NCBI RefSeq assembly: GCF_900108175.1
Contig: NZ_FNVO01000021.1
Span: 1 to 64,000 of the forward strand
From: Thermomonospora echinospora
GTDB lineage: Bacteria; Actinomycetota; Actinomycetes; Streptosporangiales; Streptosporangiaceae
DNA length: 64,000 nucleotides
Direction: 5' to 3'
Shown here: positions 50,135-61,200 of the stretch, piece after piece
Position numbering within the stretch: position 1 is the stretch's first letter
How the letters are laid out: the number at the start of each line of letters is the position of its first letter
The notes under the pieces: generated by a model
Seen by the model: only the letters and a program-made list of their open reading frames with translations
The model's database searches: none
Told to the model about the DNA's origin: nothing
Made by a program: the position numbers and the translations under genes

Positions 50135-53100
50135 GTGCCTGCTCCGGTCAGGTCGGTGGAGACGGTCGACGGGGTCTGGTTGAGCGCGAAGTAGATCGCG
50201 GGCAGGAAGTGCCCCAGCTCTCCCACCGCGGGCAGGTCCATAGTCCGGATCTGAGCCAGGTCGAGTGCGCTGGAGACGGTCTCGCGCAGCGTCTGCGGGC
50301 TCCACCCCGTGGTCGCCGTGGGCGGCACGGCAACCAGCAGCGCCTGGGGCGGCCGTGCGGAGGGGGCGTCGTAGTGGAAGGTCACGCCGGTGGTCTCCGT
50401 GGCGTCGGGCACCATCTCGGTCCACTCGTCGAACACCAGCCCGGTGACCTCTCCCGCCGGGCTGACCTCCCGTACCGTGTGCACGGCCAGGGCCGTGCGG
50501 TCGGCCTGGCGACCCGGCCCGGCGGGCGGCAGCGCCACCCAGCGTTCGCCGGCGACGTAGGGCGACTGGGCGATCGTCAGGGGGCGGTCGGCCGCGGGCG
50601 CGTCGGTCGCCTCGGCCTGTGCCAGCACTTCGTGCAGCCGCCGGGCACCGGCCCGCACCCGGGCGAGGCGGTCGAGCCAGATCCCGGTGGCGACCCGGTC
50701 ACCGCCGAGCAACTCGGCGCCGTGGGAGAGCAGGTCGGTCAGCCTGGGCGCCGCGGCGGGCGGCACCGTCCAGGTGGGCGCCACGGGGAAGTCCTCGCCC
50801 AGCAGCGTGCGCAGCCGCTCGGCCTCGTGCTGGACCTGCGCGTACGGCGTCGCGCTCGCGGCGTCAAAGCCCGCCTGCAGCGCGTCGTCGGCGGCCAGCC
50901 GGCGGTCCGCCTCGGCGATGACGGCGGTCCCCTGGGCGACCAGCTCGGCCCGCCACGCGTCGGTCCAGTCGCGGCCGACCTCGGGCATCGCACCGGGGAT
51001 GCCGTGCGAGGCCAGCGAGACCAGGCCGGCGCCCATCGGGCCGATGTCCTGGGCCAGCACGGCGGTGTGCAACGCCTGGCGCTTGGTGGCGAGGCCGGCC
51101 CTCGCGGCGAACGTACGGGCGCGCATCCCGGCGACGTTCCACTGGATCGGCAGCGCATCCCCGGCGGCCGCCAGGTCCTCGCCGCGCACGGGACGGGCCG
51201 CCAGCAGCGCCGCCCGGACGGCGGCGGCCATCGACATCACCTCCAACACGCTGAGGACGTCGGACGGCCAGCCGGCCTGGCGGCCGAAATCGGGTTCGGG
51301 CATCGGCTGTTCGGGCACCCCGGCGGGCCGGTGCAGCCGCAACCGGTCGACGAAGCGCTGGCGCAGTTCATACAGCCGGTCCGACCGGTCGCCGCCGGCC
51401 AGGCACACCAGGTCCAGCGGGGACAGCCGGACGTCGGCGAGGGTGACCTCCGCCCAGGCCCGTACCGAGCCGTCGGGCGCCCGCCACACCCCGCGGCAGC
51501 GCACCCGGCCCGGGTCGCCGAGCAGGGCGGCGGCCCAGCCGTTGAGCGTGGGCTCGATCCCGGCCCTGACCTGCCGGCCGTCGGTCGGCCAGACGGGGAC
51601 GTCGGCGGCGGCGTTCACCGAGCCGAGGAACATCAGCCGGTGGGTGTGGACGGCGCCGCTGCGCGGAGTGCGGACGACGTCGAGGTCGGGCGGCGGCGCG
51701 TCGGCTTTGGTGAAGGCGTCCAGGACCGCGCCGCCGCGCACGGCGTTGCCCGCGGCGAGGTGGTGCACGCCCTCGGCGAGCGCGGCGTCAGCCAGCGCGT
51801 CGACCATGTCCGCGAGCCCCTGGAGCGCGGTGACGCACAGCTCGTACTCGTCCGTTCCCTCGGCGGGCAGCACGGCGTCGGGCCGGTTCACCGGATCCGG
51901 CGGGGAACCCCAGGGCACGCCGCCCTCCCGCCAGCGGCGGAACAACGCCAGGCCGTCGGTGACGGCGCCGGTTTCGCTGGTCTCGACCGCGTCGCCGTCG
52001 GCGCTCAGCGTCTGGACGCGGCAGGGCGCCAGCAGCCGGAACGTCTCGACGAGGTAGGGCACCCCGGCGACGCCGCCTTCGGCGAGTGCACGCTCGAACC
52101 GGTAGCCGAGCACCGAGTCCAGTGACTGGCCCGCCTGAACGCCGTCGAGCAGCCGGGCGACCAGCTGTACCCGCTCGGCGCTCAGATCGACGGCGACCGG
52201 GCCGGCGCTCCCGGCGGGGCCGCCTCGGGCGATATAGGCCGCGTGCAGGATGGCGGCCGTGGTGGCGTGCCGCAGCGACGGCGCGTGGACGTATCCGGCG
52301 TTGCCGGGCGCCTGGTACAGCGGCTGCCGTTCGCCGGGCGGGGTCTCCGGGTGGGGGGTGGGGCCCTGCCACTTCAGCCCGGTCACCCAGCCGTAGCCGC
52401 CGACGAGTATCCCGGTGGGATGCCGGCCGGCCGCGCGCAGCTCGGCGAGCCGCCGGCCGGCGAGCGAGGTGGTCCAGGCGTCCAGCCGGTGGGCGGCCAG
52501 ATCGAGGCTGCCGCGCATCAGCCGGTCCAGCTCGGCGGCGGGCAGTGTCGCGAGCCGGCCGGCGCAGGCCCGGAACTCGCGCAGGTCGGCGACGTTCGGG
52601 TCACCGGGATCCTGGGATGCCCGTGCGGCCTGGTCGAGGTACTGGCCGATGGTGACGGCGGGGCCGCCGTGCTCGGGCGGCGCCGGCTGCTGGAGGCCGC
52701 GCCACAGGGTCGGTGAAACCGTGTCGTCGAGGTCGACGAGTTCGTCCTCGACGTATCTGCGGGAGCCTCCGTCGACGATGAGCAGCCCGGTCCACAGTTC
52801 ACGCAGTGCGGCGTCGCGCAGGATCCGGTAGAGCAGCGGAGTGCTGCCGTGTTCGGGGGCGTCGCGCAGCGCGGTGGGCGTCCGGCCGAGGATCTCGGTG
52901 ATGTAGGCGCCGGGGTCGGTGCCGACGAGCTGCCCGGGGACGGCGAACGCCTCCTCGGCGAAGACCGCTCCGGCGTGGCGGCGGCCGGGCACCCCCAGTT
53001 CGGAGAGCGTGACGTTCGCCGAGCCGAAGGGCAGGTCGCGCCAGCTGTCGTCCAGGTCGAGCCGCAGGAACCGCCACAGGGAGCTGATGTACTCGGGGCC

Positions 53101-54486
53101 GACGACGCTGCGTCCGGCGTAGGCCGCCGACTTCGGCTGGAGGGCCAGGGTGCGCAGCAGCGGCTGGAGAACCGGGTCACCGGGCGGCCCGGCGTCACCC
53201 GCGGGCGGCCGGGGGCGGCCGGTGAGCGGGTCGGGCAGGTTGTTGGCGGCGGCCAGCCAGGTGACGCCCAGGATGCCGGTGAGGCGGTGGATGTGGTGCT
53301 GCGCGATGTCGGCGGTCTGGGCCGGCTGACCCCACGGCACCATGACCGGCAGCACGCCGTAGGGCTGGGCGCCGAGCCGGACGGTCGGCAGCGGGCCGTC
53401 GGCGCGCACGTAGTCGATGAAGTGCCGCCGGGCTTTGCGCACGCCGTCCAGGCTGATGCCCTCCAGGATGTGGAGCAGGAAGTAACCCCAGCTCGACGGC
53501 CATACGACGGCGTTCATGGCGGCCTGGTGGTCGACTCTGGCGCCTGCCGGGTCGCGGGCCAGCACGCCGTCGGCGCCGTCGGCGCCGTCGGCCAGGCCGA
53601 GCGCGGTCGCCAGGTCGGCGGCGACGGTGCCCGCCGGGTGCGGCGGGCGGCGGGTCGCCGTGCCGTCGCCGAGCCGGTACCGCTCGCGGAGCGCGGCGCT
53701 CAGCGGCACCAGGCCGGAGCGCTCCGCCGTGGTGTTGTTGGTCGGCGTGCCGGGCTCGACGAACCCGAAGCCGTCGGTGTAGTAGTGCGCCTCCAGCAGC
53801 GCGGCGAGCCGGGCCTGGCCCTGCTCGGGCGTCGCGGTCTCGTCCACGCCGTACACCAGCAGCCGGTCGACCTCCCGGGGGTTGGGAATCGTGACGGCCA
53901 TTCCGACCGCCTCGGCCGCCGCGTAGTCGACCATCCATTGCATCCCCGGATCGACGAACGTGCCGTCGGCGGGGACCGGCGCGGGCGCCGGGCCGGTGGC
54001 CGGGTCGGGGCCGACGGCCAGGTCCGGCGGGATCGGGGCACCGGCGACGTCGAAGACGCAGACCGGCTGGTAGCCGTGGAAGTTGAAGCCCGCGACGTGC
54101 CAGCGTGTGGGCAGCAGCCGGGCGAGCGGGGCGCGGGCCCAGGCCGCCGGACGCGGGGTCCCGGCGGGGCGGCCGAGGCGGGTGGCACGTGCGACCCAGG
54201 CCGCCCGCTCGGGCCCGAACCGGTCGGCCAGCGGCGCCCAGGCGGCCTCCTGCCGGGCCGGGTCCGCGCCGGCCGCCGCGACGTCGGCCCAGTAGGCGAG
54301 ACCGGAGGCGATCTCGGTCTCGGTCAGGGCGGGTTCGTGCGAGTCCACGTGCGCGACGTCGGGGTAGATCCGGACCCGAAGCCCCTCAAAGAACAGGGTT
54401 TCGATGCGGATCGGCAGCAGCACGATGGGCACTCCGGCCGGAAGCCGTGGCCAGGGGTCGGAGTCGGCTGGTGGTGGTTGGCTCAT
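50131..54486 (-). CDS. uncharacterised 1451-residue protein of the giant-protein cluster
   Basis: ATG 54486 overlaps the previous stop (ATGA). It opens with a Pro-rich tail-like start and LPAGVPIVLLPIRIETLFF; a conserved-looking segment RLGAQPYGVLPVMVPWGQP lies near residue 367. The rest alternates helical and beta regions without repeats that I can align by eye. It has no signal peptide, membrane helix, nucleotide motif or metal site. I know of no function for this type of protein. Size and position suggest a scaffold or shell component with its neighbours. Confidence 0.82.
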   Translation of the reverse strand: MSQPPPADSDPWPRLPAGVPIVLLPIRIETLFFEGLRVRIYPDVAHVDSHEPALTETEIASGLAYWADVAAAGADPARQEAAWAPLADRFGPERAAWVARATRLGRPAGTPRPAAWARAPLARLLPTRWHVAGFNFHGYQPVCVFDVAGAPIPPDLAVGPDPATGPAPAPVPADGTFVDPGMQWMVDYAAAEAVGMAVTIPNPREVDRLLVYGVDETATPEQGQARLAALLEAHYYTDGFGFVEPGTPTNNTTAERSGLVPLSAALRERYRLGDGTATRRPPHPAGTVAADLATALGLADGADGADGVLARDPAGARVDHQAAMNAVVWPSSWGYFLLHILEGISLDGVRKARRHFIDYVRADGPLPTVRLGAQPYGVLPVMVPWGQPAQTADIAQHHIHRLTGILGVTWLAAANNLPDPLTGRPRPPAGDAGPPGDPVLQPLLRTLALQPKSAAYAGRSVVGPEYISSLWRFLRLDLDDSWRDLPFGSANVTLSELGVPGRRHAGAVFAEEAFAVPGQLVGTDPGAYITEILGRTPTALRDAPEHGSTPLLYRILRDAALRELWTGLLIVDGGSRRYVEDELVDLDDTVSPTLWRGLQQPAPPEHGGPAVTIGQYLDQAARASQDPGDPNVADLREFRACAGRLATLPAAELDRLMRGSLDLAAHRLDAWTTSLAGRRLAELRAAGRHPTGILVGGYGWVTGLKWQGPTPHPETPPGERQPLYQAPGNAGYVHAPSLRHATTAAILHAAYIARGGPAGSAGPVAVDLSAERVQLVARLLDGVQAGQSLDSVLGYRFERALAEGGVAGVPYLVETFRLLAPCRVQTLSADGDAVETSETGAVTDGLALFRRWREGGVPWGSPPDPVNRPDAVLPAEGTDEYELCVTALQGLADMVDALADAALAEGVHHLAAGNAVRGGAVLDAFTKADAPPPDLDVVRTPRSGAVHTHRLMFLGSVNAAADVPVWPTDGRQVRAGIEPTLNGWAAALLGDPGRVRCRGVWRAPDGSVRAWAEVTLADVRLSPLDLVCLAGGDRSDRLYELRQRFVDRLRLHRPAGVPEQPMPEPDFGRQAGWPSDVLSVLEVMSMAAAVRAALLAARPVRGEDLAAAGDALPIQWNVAGMRARTFAARAGLATKRQALHTAVLAQDIGPMGAGLVSLASHGIPGAMPEVGRDWTDAWRAELVAQGTAVIAEADRRLAADDALQAGFDAASATPYAQVQHEAERLRTLLGEDFPVAPTWTVPPAAAPRLTDLLSHGAELLGGDRVATGIWLDRLARVRAGARRLHEVLAQAEATDAPAADRPLTIAQSPYVAGERWVALPPAGPGRQADRTALAVHTVREVSPAGEVTGLVFDEWTEMVPDATETTGVTFHYDAPSARPPQALLVAVPPTATTGWSPQTLRETVSSALDLAQIRTMDLPAVGELGHFLPAIYFALNQTPSTVSTDLTGAGT

Positions 54487-57400
54487 TCCGTCGTTCCCGG
54501 TTCGCTCGGCGCCGCATCGGTGGAGGCCGGCGCATCGGTGAGGGTGGCGGCGGGCAGCAGGTCGGTCGCGTGGATCGCGATCCGGAACGGCGGGCGCAGC
54601 AGGGCGGCGGCGGTGTGCGAGGCGGACCCGTCCCAGGAGGGTTCGGCCGCCGCGGCGAACCGCGAGGCGGTCGGCGGCTCGGCGAAGACGAAGAACCATC
54701 CGGCGGAGCCGGGCGGGGCGGGAGCGCCGCGGGCGGCGGCCGGGCTGAGCGGGAAGGCGAACATGCCGGTGTCGGCGCCGATCCGTCCGATGAAGCTCGG
54801 CGCGAGCACCTGGTCGGTCGGGTCGCGGTAGAGGGGACGGCCCGTCCACTGCGCCTGGACCGCCTGCACGATCGCCCCGGGGAACCGGCGCAGCAGCTCG
54901 GCGCGGATCAGCAGGATGACGCCGCCGGAGGCCGCCGGCCCGGAGACGACCGAGGCCAGGTCACCGGTGCCCCAGTCGGCGATGTCGCGGATGTCCCCGT
55001 CGTAGGACGATCCCGCGCCGCGCACGTCGAAGAACCGGCGGAACCACGTGGCCCGCCCGGAGGAGGGGAAGCCTCGCCACAGCAGCTCGCGGCCGAAGGC
55101 GTCGTTGAGGCCGGCGAGGTAGGCCGCGATCAGCTCCGGGGAACCGGCCATCAGGGCGACCGAGTCGGCGGGCATCCCGTCCACGGCCGGGAACACCAGC
55201 TCGGGGAACAGCTCACGCAGCGGCTCCGACATGGGCTGCGGGAAGGCCGGTTCGTACCGGCGCGGACGCAACGGGTCGGCCATCGCGTCGCCACCATCAC
55301 CGGCCGCGGTGAGCGCCGCCGGGTCCTCCGGCAGGGGCGCCCCGGCCGAGTCGATCCGTTCCAGGACCCGCGGCGGCAGCGTGTCGGCCGGCCGCAGCAG
55401 TCCGGTCACCGCGTCGGCCACGGACTCGACCTCGTACGGCGCGGGCTGCGGCGGGGACGGCGCGGCGGTGGCCGGGCGGATCAGCCTCGCCTGGTGGGCC
55501 CTGGCCGCCACGGCGAAACGGTCACCGAACCGGCCGAGACGCGCGAGCCGGGCGTTGTCGACGTCGCCGAGCGCGGCGAACACGGGCTGGCCGGGTTCAC
55601 CGGGCACGATGGGCAGCTCCCGGGACTGGCTCCAGTGGGAGACGCGCCCGTCCAAGTGCAGGCCGTGGCCGACGATCTGGTGCAGCCGGTTCTCCATCAC
55701 CCAGCCGCCGGGGCCGGGCACCGATACCCGGTCGGTGAAATGCAGCACGACATCCGGCCGGCCGTCCCCGTCAATGTCGGTGACACTGACGCTGAGCTGC
55801 GGGTGGAGGGGGTCCTCCGGATCGTGCTCGCCCCACAGCCGCAGATCTCTGACGGGGGTCGTGGTCTGGTTCGGCCGGTCGAAGTCCTTCACCAGCGTCC
55901 AGCAGATCCGCCAGTAGTGGATGGGATAGCCGACGTCCTCGTTTTCGACGTAGTCCTCGATCCAGCAGAGCAGGAGGTCACGTGGCTCGGTGTACGGCTG
56001 CCCGGACCGGGCCGGGATCGGCACCATGTCGATCGCGACGTCGACCGCCCCGCCGGGCGACATCTCGGGCGCGACGCCTGTCGCGGGTGCCGCGCCGGTT
56101 CCGTCCGGCCTCGCCGTGGCCAGTTCGAAGCCGTTCCCCGATCCGAGGCTGTGGGCGATGACGACGCACGGGTCCGGGTCGCGCCAGAAGGTCAGATCCG
56201 CGACGGCGATCGCCTCGTGGCTCAGGGAGTCGTCGATCGGGATCCATGGACCCGCCGGGCCGTGCCCGGCCGAGGTGATCGCGGGGATCGACCGGATCCA
56301 GGCGCGGCCCCGCCGGTAACCGGTGCGGGAATCGGTGTAGTGCTCCACGCCCAGCAACACCAGCGACGGCTCGGGTCCGGCGCCGATCCTGCCCAGCCGC
56401 ACGCCCATGAGCCGGAAGTCGGCGACCGGCGGCTCGTAGGGCAGCGGGTACGGCGTCCCGACGCGTCCCGGCCAGGCGTCGAAGTCCACGTCGCGGTGCA
56501 GGGCCAGGCTGGGCTGCCGGGCGGGGGCCGGACCCTGCTGCACGACCACCAAGTCGGCCAAGTAGCCCAGAGGCCCCGGGGCACCGGCAGGCTGCCCGGC
56601 GCCGCCGAGCCCGCTCCACCAGCGGTCCGCGGCGTCGACGAGCTCAAGGGTGATCTGCCGGTACTTCACGGTCGTGCCGGAGTAACGGTCGAAGACCCCG
56701 GTGTCGGCGGAGGCCCGCACCGGCGGAGCGGGCACCACCGTGCCGGTGGCCACTGGGCCGACCGGGGACGGCAACGGCTGCTCGGTCGTCGCACCGGCCG
56801 CCCGCGCCACCGGCCCCGCCGGACGGGTGACGCGCTGGAAGTCGGTCGAGGCCGCGGCGGCCGTCGGCGGGTGCTCGGCGAGGTCGTCGAAGACGGTGGT
56901 GGCGACAGCGGCGGCGGTTCCGGACGGACCCTGTCCCGGCAGCCTGCGCAGCGCGGTGGCCGCCCGGGTGAGGATCACATCGGCCGCGCCGCCGGCCCGC
57001 AGGGGGGTTCCGCCGGCGCCGAGGTCGAAGAACCGTTGGTGCAGGCTTTCCCCCATCGTCTGGCCGAGCCTGCCGTTCGCCAGTTCGCGGTTGACCCGGT
57101 CCAGCTCCGCCGCCTGCCGCCAGGCCGACGCCATCAGCGCCTCCTGGTGGACGCGGACGACCTCGGCGCCGAGCCCGGCGGCCGCACGCAGCCTCGGGTC
57201 GATGTTGAGTTGCCGCATCCACAGCGGTTCGGTGCCGGTCCAGCCGGGGGCGCCGCCGGTATGGGCCGCGAGATAGACCACAGGCGCAACGGCCGTTGCG
57301 CCGCGGCTCAAGATGGTGCCCATCGCGGTCGCGTAGCCGTCCGGCGGGGCGCCCGTCAGGAGGGTGCCCGGTGCGGTCAGCGCGGGCGGCAGCCACAGCC

Positions 57401-58280
57401 TGCCGGGGTCGGAACCGAGCGCGGCGCGCAACTCGGGGTCGGCCTCCTTGTAGGACATCAGCCGCAGGCCCGGGTCGGCCAGGACGCCGTGCAGCCGCCG
57501 GGCCAGCGCGCCGAAGTCCCCGTCCGGCCCGGTCGTGAACGACCAGTGGTGGTAGACGGGCAGCCGGACGGTTCCGGTCGTGCCCTGCCAGGCGGGCGCG
57601 GTGGTGTCGCCGGTCACCGGGTCGCCGAGCCCCGCCAGCCTGCCGTGCTCGAAGGCGGGCACGACACAGGCGAGGTAGGAGCCGCCGGCGGTCAGCAGCC
57701 GCGGGGCGATCAGCCGCGACACGCTGCGCTCGGGCGCGTCCCGCAGCAGCGTGGCCAGGTCCTCCCCGTCGGCCATGGTCACTTCGGCGTGCGCCCACGC
57801 GGCCGAGTACGCCAGGTCGGGCAGTTCGCCGAGCGGCGCGGTCAGCACCGGCAGCCGGTCTCCGGGTCCGGTCGTCAGCGAGACGCCCGCCACGGTTGCA
57901 TCGACCACGACGAGCACCAGCCACGGCCGCAGGCCGTGGACCGGGTGGGGAGCCGCGGGGGTCAGCCGCCACGGCAGCCCGGGATCGTCGAACTCCACCA
58001 GCGCCAGGTGGTCCGGCTCGAAGGACGACGACCCGGGGACCGGGTCGGTGCGGACGACCTGGCGCGGGTCGACGGCCGTGACGTCGCCGGGTCCGTGCAG
58101 GGTCAGGGTCGGCCCGGCCACGGCGACGCCGTTGACGGTCAGGCCCGTGGTGAGGCTCAGCCGGGCGGGCAACGGGCCGTGTCCGGGATCGGCGGTCCCC
58201 GCACGGGCGGCCACGCCGTCGCGCACCCAGGACAACAGCCGTCGCTGCGCCCCGCCGGCGGCCGGGCTCGAAGCGGTCAT
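54483..58280 (-). CDS. uncharacterised 1265-residue protein with FG-GAP-type motifs
   Basis: ATG 58280 overlaps the previous stop (ATGA). VTDIDGDGRPDVVLHFTD near residue 835, with related sequence around it (LFAALGDVDNARLARL-like and AVADLTFWRDPDPCVVI), is typical of calcium-binding FG-GAP/VCBS beta-propeller blades. Near the end GWFFVFAEPPTASRF recalls a motif of large hypothetical proteins in similar clusters. No signal peptide is seen. It probably forms a propeller for binding carbohydrates or partner proteins. Function is unknown. Confidence 0.82.
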   Translation of the reverse strand: MTASSPAAGGAQRRLLSWVRDGVAARAGTADPGHGPLPARLSLTTGLTVNGVAVAGPTLTLHGPGDVTAVDPRQVVRTDPVPGSSSFEPDHLALVEFDDPGLPWRLTPAAPHPVHGLRPWLVLVVVDATVAGVSLTTGPGDRLPVLTAPLGELPDLAYSAAWAHAEVTMADGEDLATLLRDAPERSVSRLIAPRLLTAGGSYLACVVPAFEHGRLAGLGDPVTGDTTAPAWQGTTGTVRLPVYHHWSFTTGPDGDFGALARRLHGVLADPGLRLMSYKEADPELRAALGSDPGRLWLPPALTAPGTLLTGAPPDGYATAMGTILSRGATAVAPVVYLAAHTGGAPGWTGTEPLWMRQLNIDPRLRAAAGLGAEVVRVHQEALMASAWRQAAELDRVNRELANGRLGQTMGESLHQRFFDLGAGGTPLRAGGAADVILTRAATALRRLPGQGPSGTAAAVATTVFDDLAEHPPTAAAASTDFQRVTRPAGPVARAAGATTEQPLPSPVGPVATGTVVPAPPVRASADTGVFDRYSGTTVKYRQITLELVDAADRWWSGLGGAGQPAGAPGPLGYLADLVVVQQGPAPARQPSLALHRDVDFDAWPGRVGTPYPLPYEPPVADFRLMGVRLGRIGAGPEPSLVLLGVEHYTDSRTGYRRGRAWIRSIPAITSAGHGPAGPWIPIDDSLSHEAIAVADLTFWRDPDPCVVIAHSLGSGNGFELATARPDGTGAAPATGVAPEMSPGGAVDVAIDMVPIPARSGQPYTEPRDLLLCWIEDYVENEDVGYPIHYWRICWTLVKDFDRPNQTTTPVRDLRLWGEHDPEDPLHPQLSVSVTDIDGDGRPDVVLHFTDRVSVPGPGGWVMENRLHQIVGHGLHLDGRVSHWSQSRELPIVPGEPGQPVFAALGDVDNARLARLGRFGDRFAVAARAHQARLIRPATAAPSPPQPAPYEVESVADAVTGLLRPADTLPPRVLERIDSAGAPLPEDPAALTAAGDGGDAMADPLRPRRYEPAFPQPMSEPLRELFPELVFPAVDGMPADSVALMAGSPELIAAYLAGLNDAFGRELLWRGFPSSGRATWFRRFFDVRGAGSSYDGDIRDIADWGTGDLASVVSGPAASGGVILLIRAELLRRFPGAIVQAVQAQWTGRPLYRDPTDQVLAPSFIGRIGADTGMFAFPLSPAAARGAPAPPGSAGWFFVFAEPPTASRFAAAAEPSWDGSASHTAAALLRPPFRIAIHATDLLPAATLTDAPASTDAAPSEPGTTE

Positions 58281-61200
58281 GACGACACCACGCCTTCCCG
58301 GCGGGTCCGCAGGCGCCGGCGCGACACGGCGGCCGTGCCCGCCTCGTGCACCGGGACGATCGTGAGCCGCCCGGTGTCGGCCGGGTGGTCGGCGAGCCAC
58401 CGACGCAGCCGGTCGGCGGCCTCGGTACGACTCCAGCGCTCGCCGCCGGCCGGGCGTGGGCCGGCCGGGGTGAGGGTGTGCACCGACACGACCTCGTAGG
58501 CGGTGTCATGGACGGACAGGTCGAGGCCGGGGGCGTCGAAGCGGTTCAGGCCGCCGGTGCGGGTCTCGGCGTGTGCCGCCGCACCGGTCTTGGCCAGCAC
58601 CGCCAGCTCGGCGCCGCCGAGTGTCCAGTCGGGCGCCCGCCGGGGCCCGCCCGGCAGCGGCCTGCCCGGTCCGGCGGAGCCGAGGGAGGACATGGCGGGG
58701 GAGAGCGTGCTCGCCGCGGCCGTGTCGGGCGCGTCCACGACCAGGGTCGTGTAGGTGATGGGGATGCCGGGCGGGCCGGAGCGGTCGTAGTCGATGGTGT
58801 CGGTGGCGGTGAACGACACCCCGGACGGCAATCGGTCGAACGAGGGAAGGGTGAGCTTGTCCTCGTCGCTGCGGTCGAAGTACTGGTCCGGGGCGAACGG
58901 GTCCTCGACATCGACGGTCGGGCAGGAGTCGCCGCCGAGCGAGGCCGCCTCGATCCGGATCTCGCGGTCGCCAGTCAGCCGGGCCCGGCCGAGCCGGTCC
59001 AGGCGCACGCCCCCGACGGGCGCGACGGCCTGCCGCACCGTCACCCGCGCCGCGGGCGAGACCAGCAGCAGGTCCCGGGGAAGGTCGGCGCGCATGGTCA
59101 GCGCGGGCGGGCGGCCGGCCGGTTCGTCGACCTGCCAGGCGCCGCGCTGCCCGAGCGCGGCGCGGACCCGGTCGGCGGCGTTCTCCGGCGGCAGCGCCGG
59201 CTGGGGCGGCTCGTCGCCGAAGTAGCCCTCGAAGGACACCCGGATCTTCAAGAACAGCAGGTGGATCTCGGCCCGGCCGAGGACGTGCCAGCGGCCCGGG
59301 CCGGTGAGGTGCAGTTCGGCGTACACACCGAGCAGCAGTTTGTCCTTCCACCGCACGCTCAGGGCCAGGGCCACGTCGATCTCGAAACCGAACGGGTCGA
59401 ACCGGACGAGCGCATCGAAGGTGAAGTGGCCGGTGGCGGTCACGTCCCCGGCCCTGGCATACACCTCGACCGCCGAACCCATCTGCAGGGTCGCCGCGGT
59501 GAGCGCGAGATAGGCCTGCAGCCGGATCCGTACGTCCTCGCCGCCGATCGCCATCGTCATGCGGCGCAGCGCGGGAAAACCGGGCGGGGGCCGGAACCTG
59601 GGGTGGAACCCGCCGGCGCTCATCACGAAGTCGGTCCTGCCGGTCCACCGGGCGCGCAGTGCCATGTCGCCCGACAGCCGCCAGCCGGCGATCTGGGAGT
59701 CGTACAGGACGGCGTCCATCGCCAGGGTGCCCTCGCCGATGTCGAGGACTCCCAGCGCGTCCATCTTCAGGTCGGCGATCGGCGCGCGCTCGTCGGGCAG
59801 CAGCAGCCTGATCCGGCCGGCGGCGATGAACCGCAGCGGCTTGGGCAGTTCCAGGGCCAGCCCGAGGTCGATCGTGACGACCGTCGGCACGCCCCAGGTG
59901 AGCCGGGCCGTCGGCCCGAAGACATGCCGGTCCGCGGTGGCCGGGAACAGTGAGTCGAGGTCGTCGATCAGCCGGCGCTCGTCGCCGACCGCGTCGCCGG
60001 GGGACAGCAGCGCGGTCAGCGCGCCGTTGCGCAGCCCGGCCCGCAGCCGCGCCACGTCGGCCGCCCGGTTGACGCCGAGCAGCCCGCCGACCGCGGCGAG
60101 GTTGAACCCGAACCCGAGCGGGATCGGCTGCGGGAACCTGGCGTTGATGACGACCAGCAGCGAGAAACCCGGCCTGCCGCCCGGCAGCCGGGTGGTGAGC
60201 AGGCCCATCGCGGCGAGCCGGAAGGACGCGAAGTCCAGGTCGACGCCACCGGAGTAGCGTGCCGCCGCCGGGTCGAAGGACAGGAACCCGGCCCCGGTGA
60301 CCGCGCCGGCGTCCACCTTCAGCGCGATGCCGCTCGGCGGCTGGAAGGCCAGGTCGAGGTCTGCCGGGCCGAGGTTGCCGCCCTCGGGCGGGAAGGCCAG
60401 CCGGCCGCGCAGCCCGATCCGCCGGACGTCGATCGCGACCGGGCCGAGCCGCACCCGGCCCGACGCGGCGGCGATCAGGTCGACGGCCTGCGCGTCGGGG
60501 TCCGTCGACGGCCGTACCGACAACGTCACCCGGTCCAGCCGGGCCGGGCCGCCGATCCCCGCGCCGACCGCGTACTCGGCCTCCAGGGCCGCGCCACCGC
60601 TCAGGAACAGCCCGCGCTGCCGCGACCACCCGAGGCCGAAGGCGAAGTCCAGGCGATGCCGGCCGCTCAGCATCTTCTGCAGGAAGCCGTCGCCGTCGCC
60701 GGTGGAGACGATCAGCGCCGCACCGCCGGTCGTGAACTCCCCTCCGTACTCCTGCCGGTCCGCCGACAGGTCGGCCAGCGCCGTGAACGCGACCGGCCCG
60801 GCGACCTCGAACCGGGTGCCGCTCGTGCCGCCGACCCGCAGCACCGGCTGTTCCCCGCCGGCCTGCCGCACCAGGCTCAGCATGGCCTGGATCCGTGCCG
60901 CCTGCCCCTTGGCCGAGTCGGTGAAGATCTTCTGGGGGCCCACGGCGAAGACGCCGGTGCCGTCCAGGTCGGCGGTCAGGTCGGCCTGCCAGGCGCCGAA
61001 CCGGCGGGACAGCGCCGCCGCCGTGTGCGGGATGACGACCAGGCCGAGCCTGCCGTCCTGCGCGCCGGCCAGCGCGAACGCCATGCTGAGAGCGCTGGTC
61101 AGGTCGGCCGGGTCGGTGGACCGCTCCGGAAGCGGCAGCCGTACGTGCAGCATGTGGGCGAGGGAGCGCTGGAGATCGGCCCCGGCCGAGGCGTCCACCG

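Noticed and set aside
54105-58499. 1464-codon plus-strand frame across the giant-protein genes
   Set aside because: It is Arg/Gly-rich without motifs. The minus-strand genes show coupled starts and recognisable segments.
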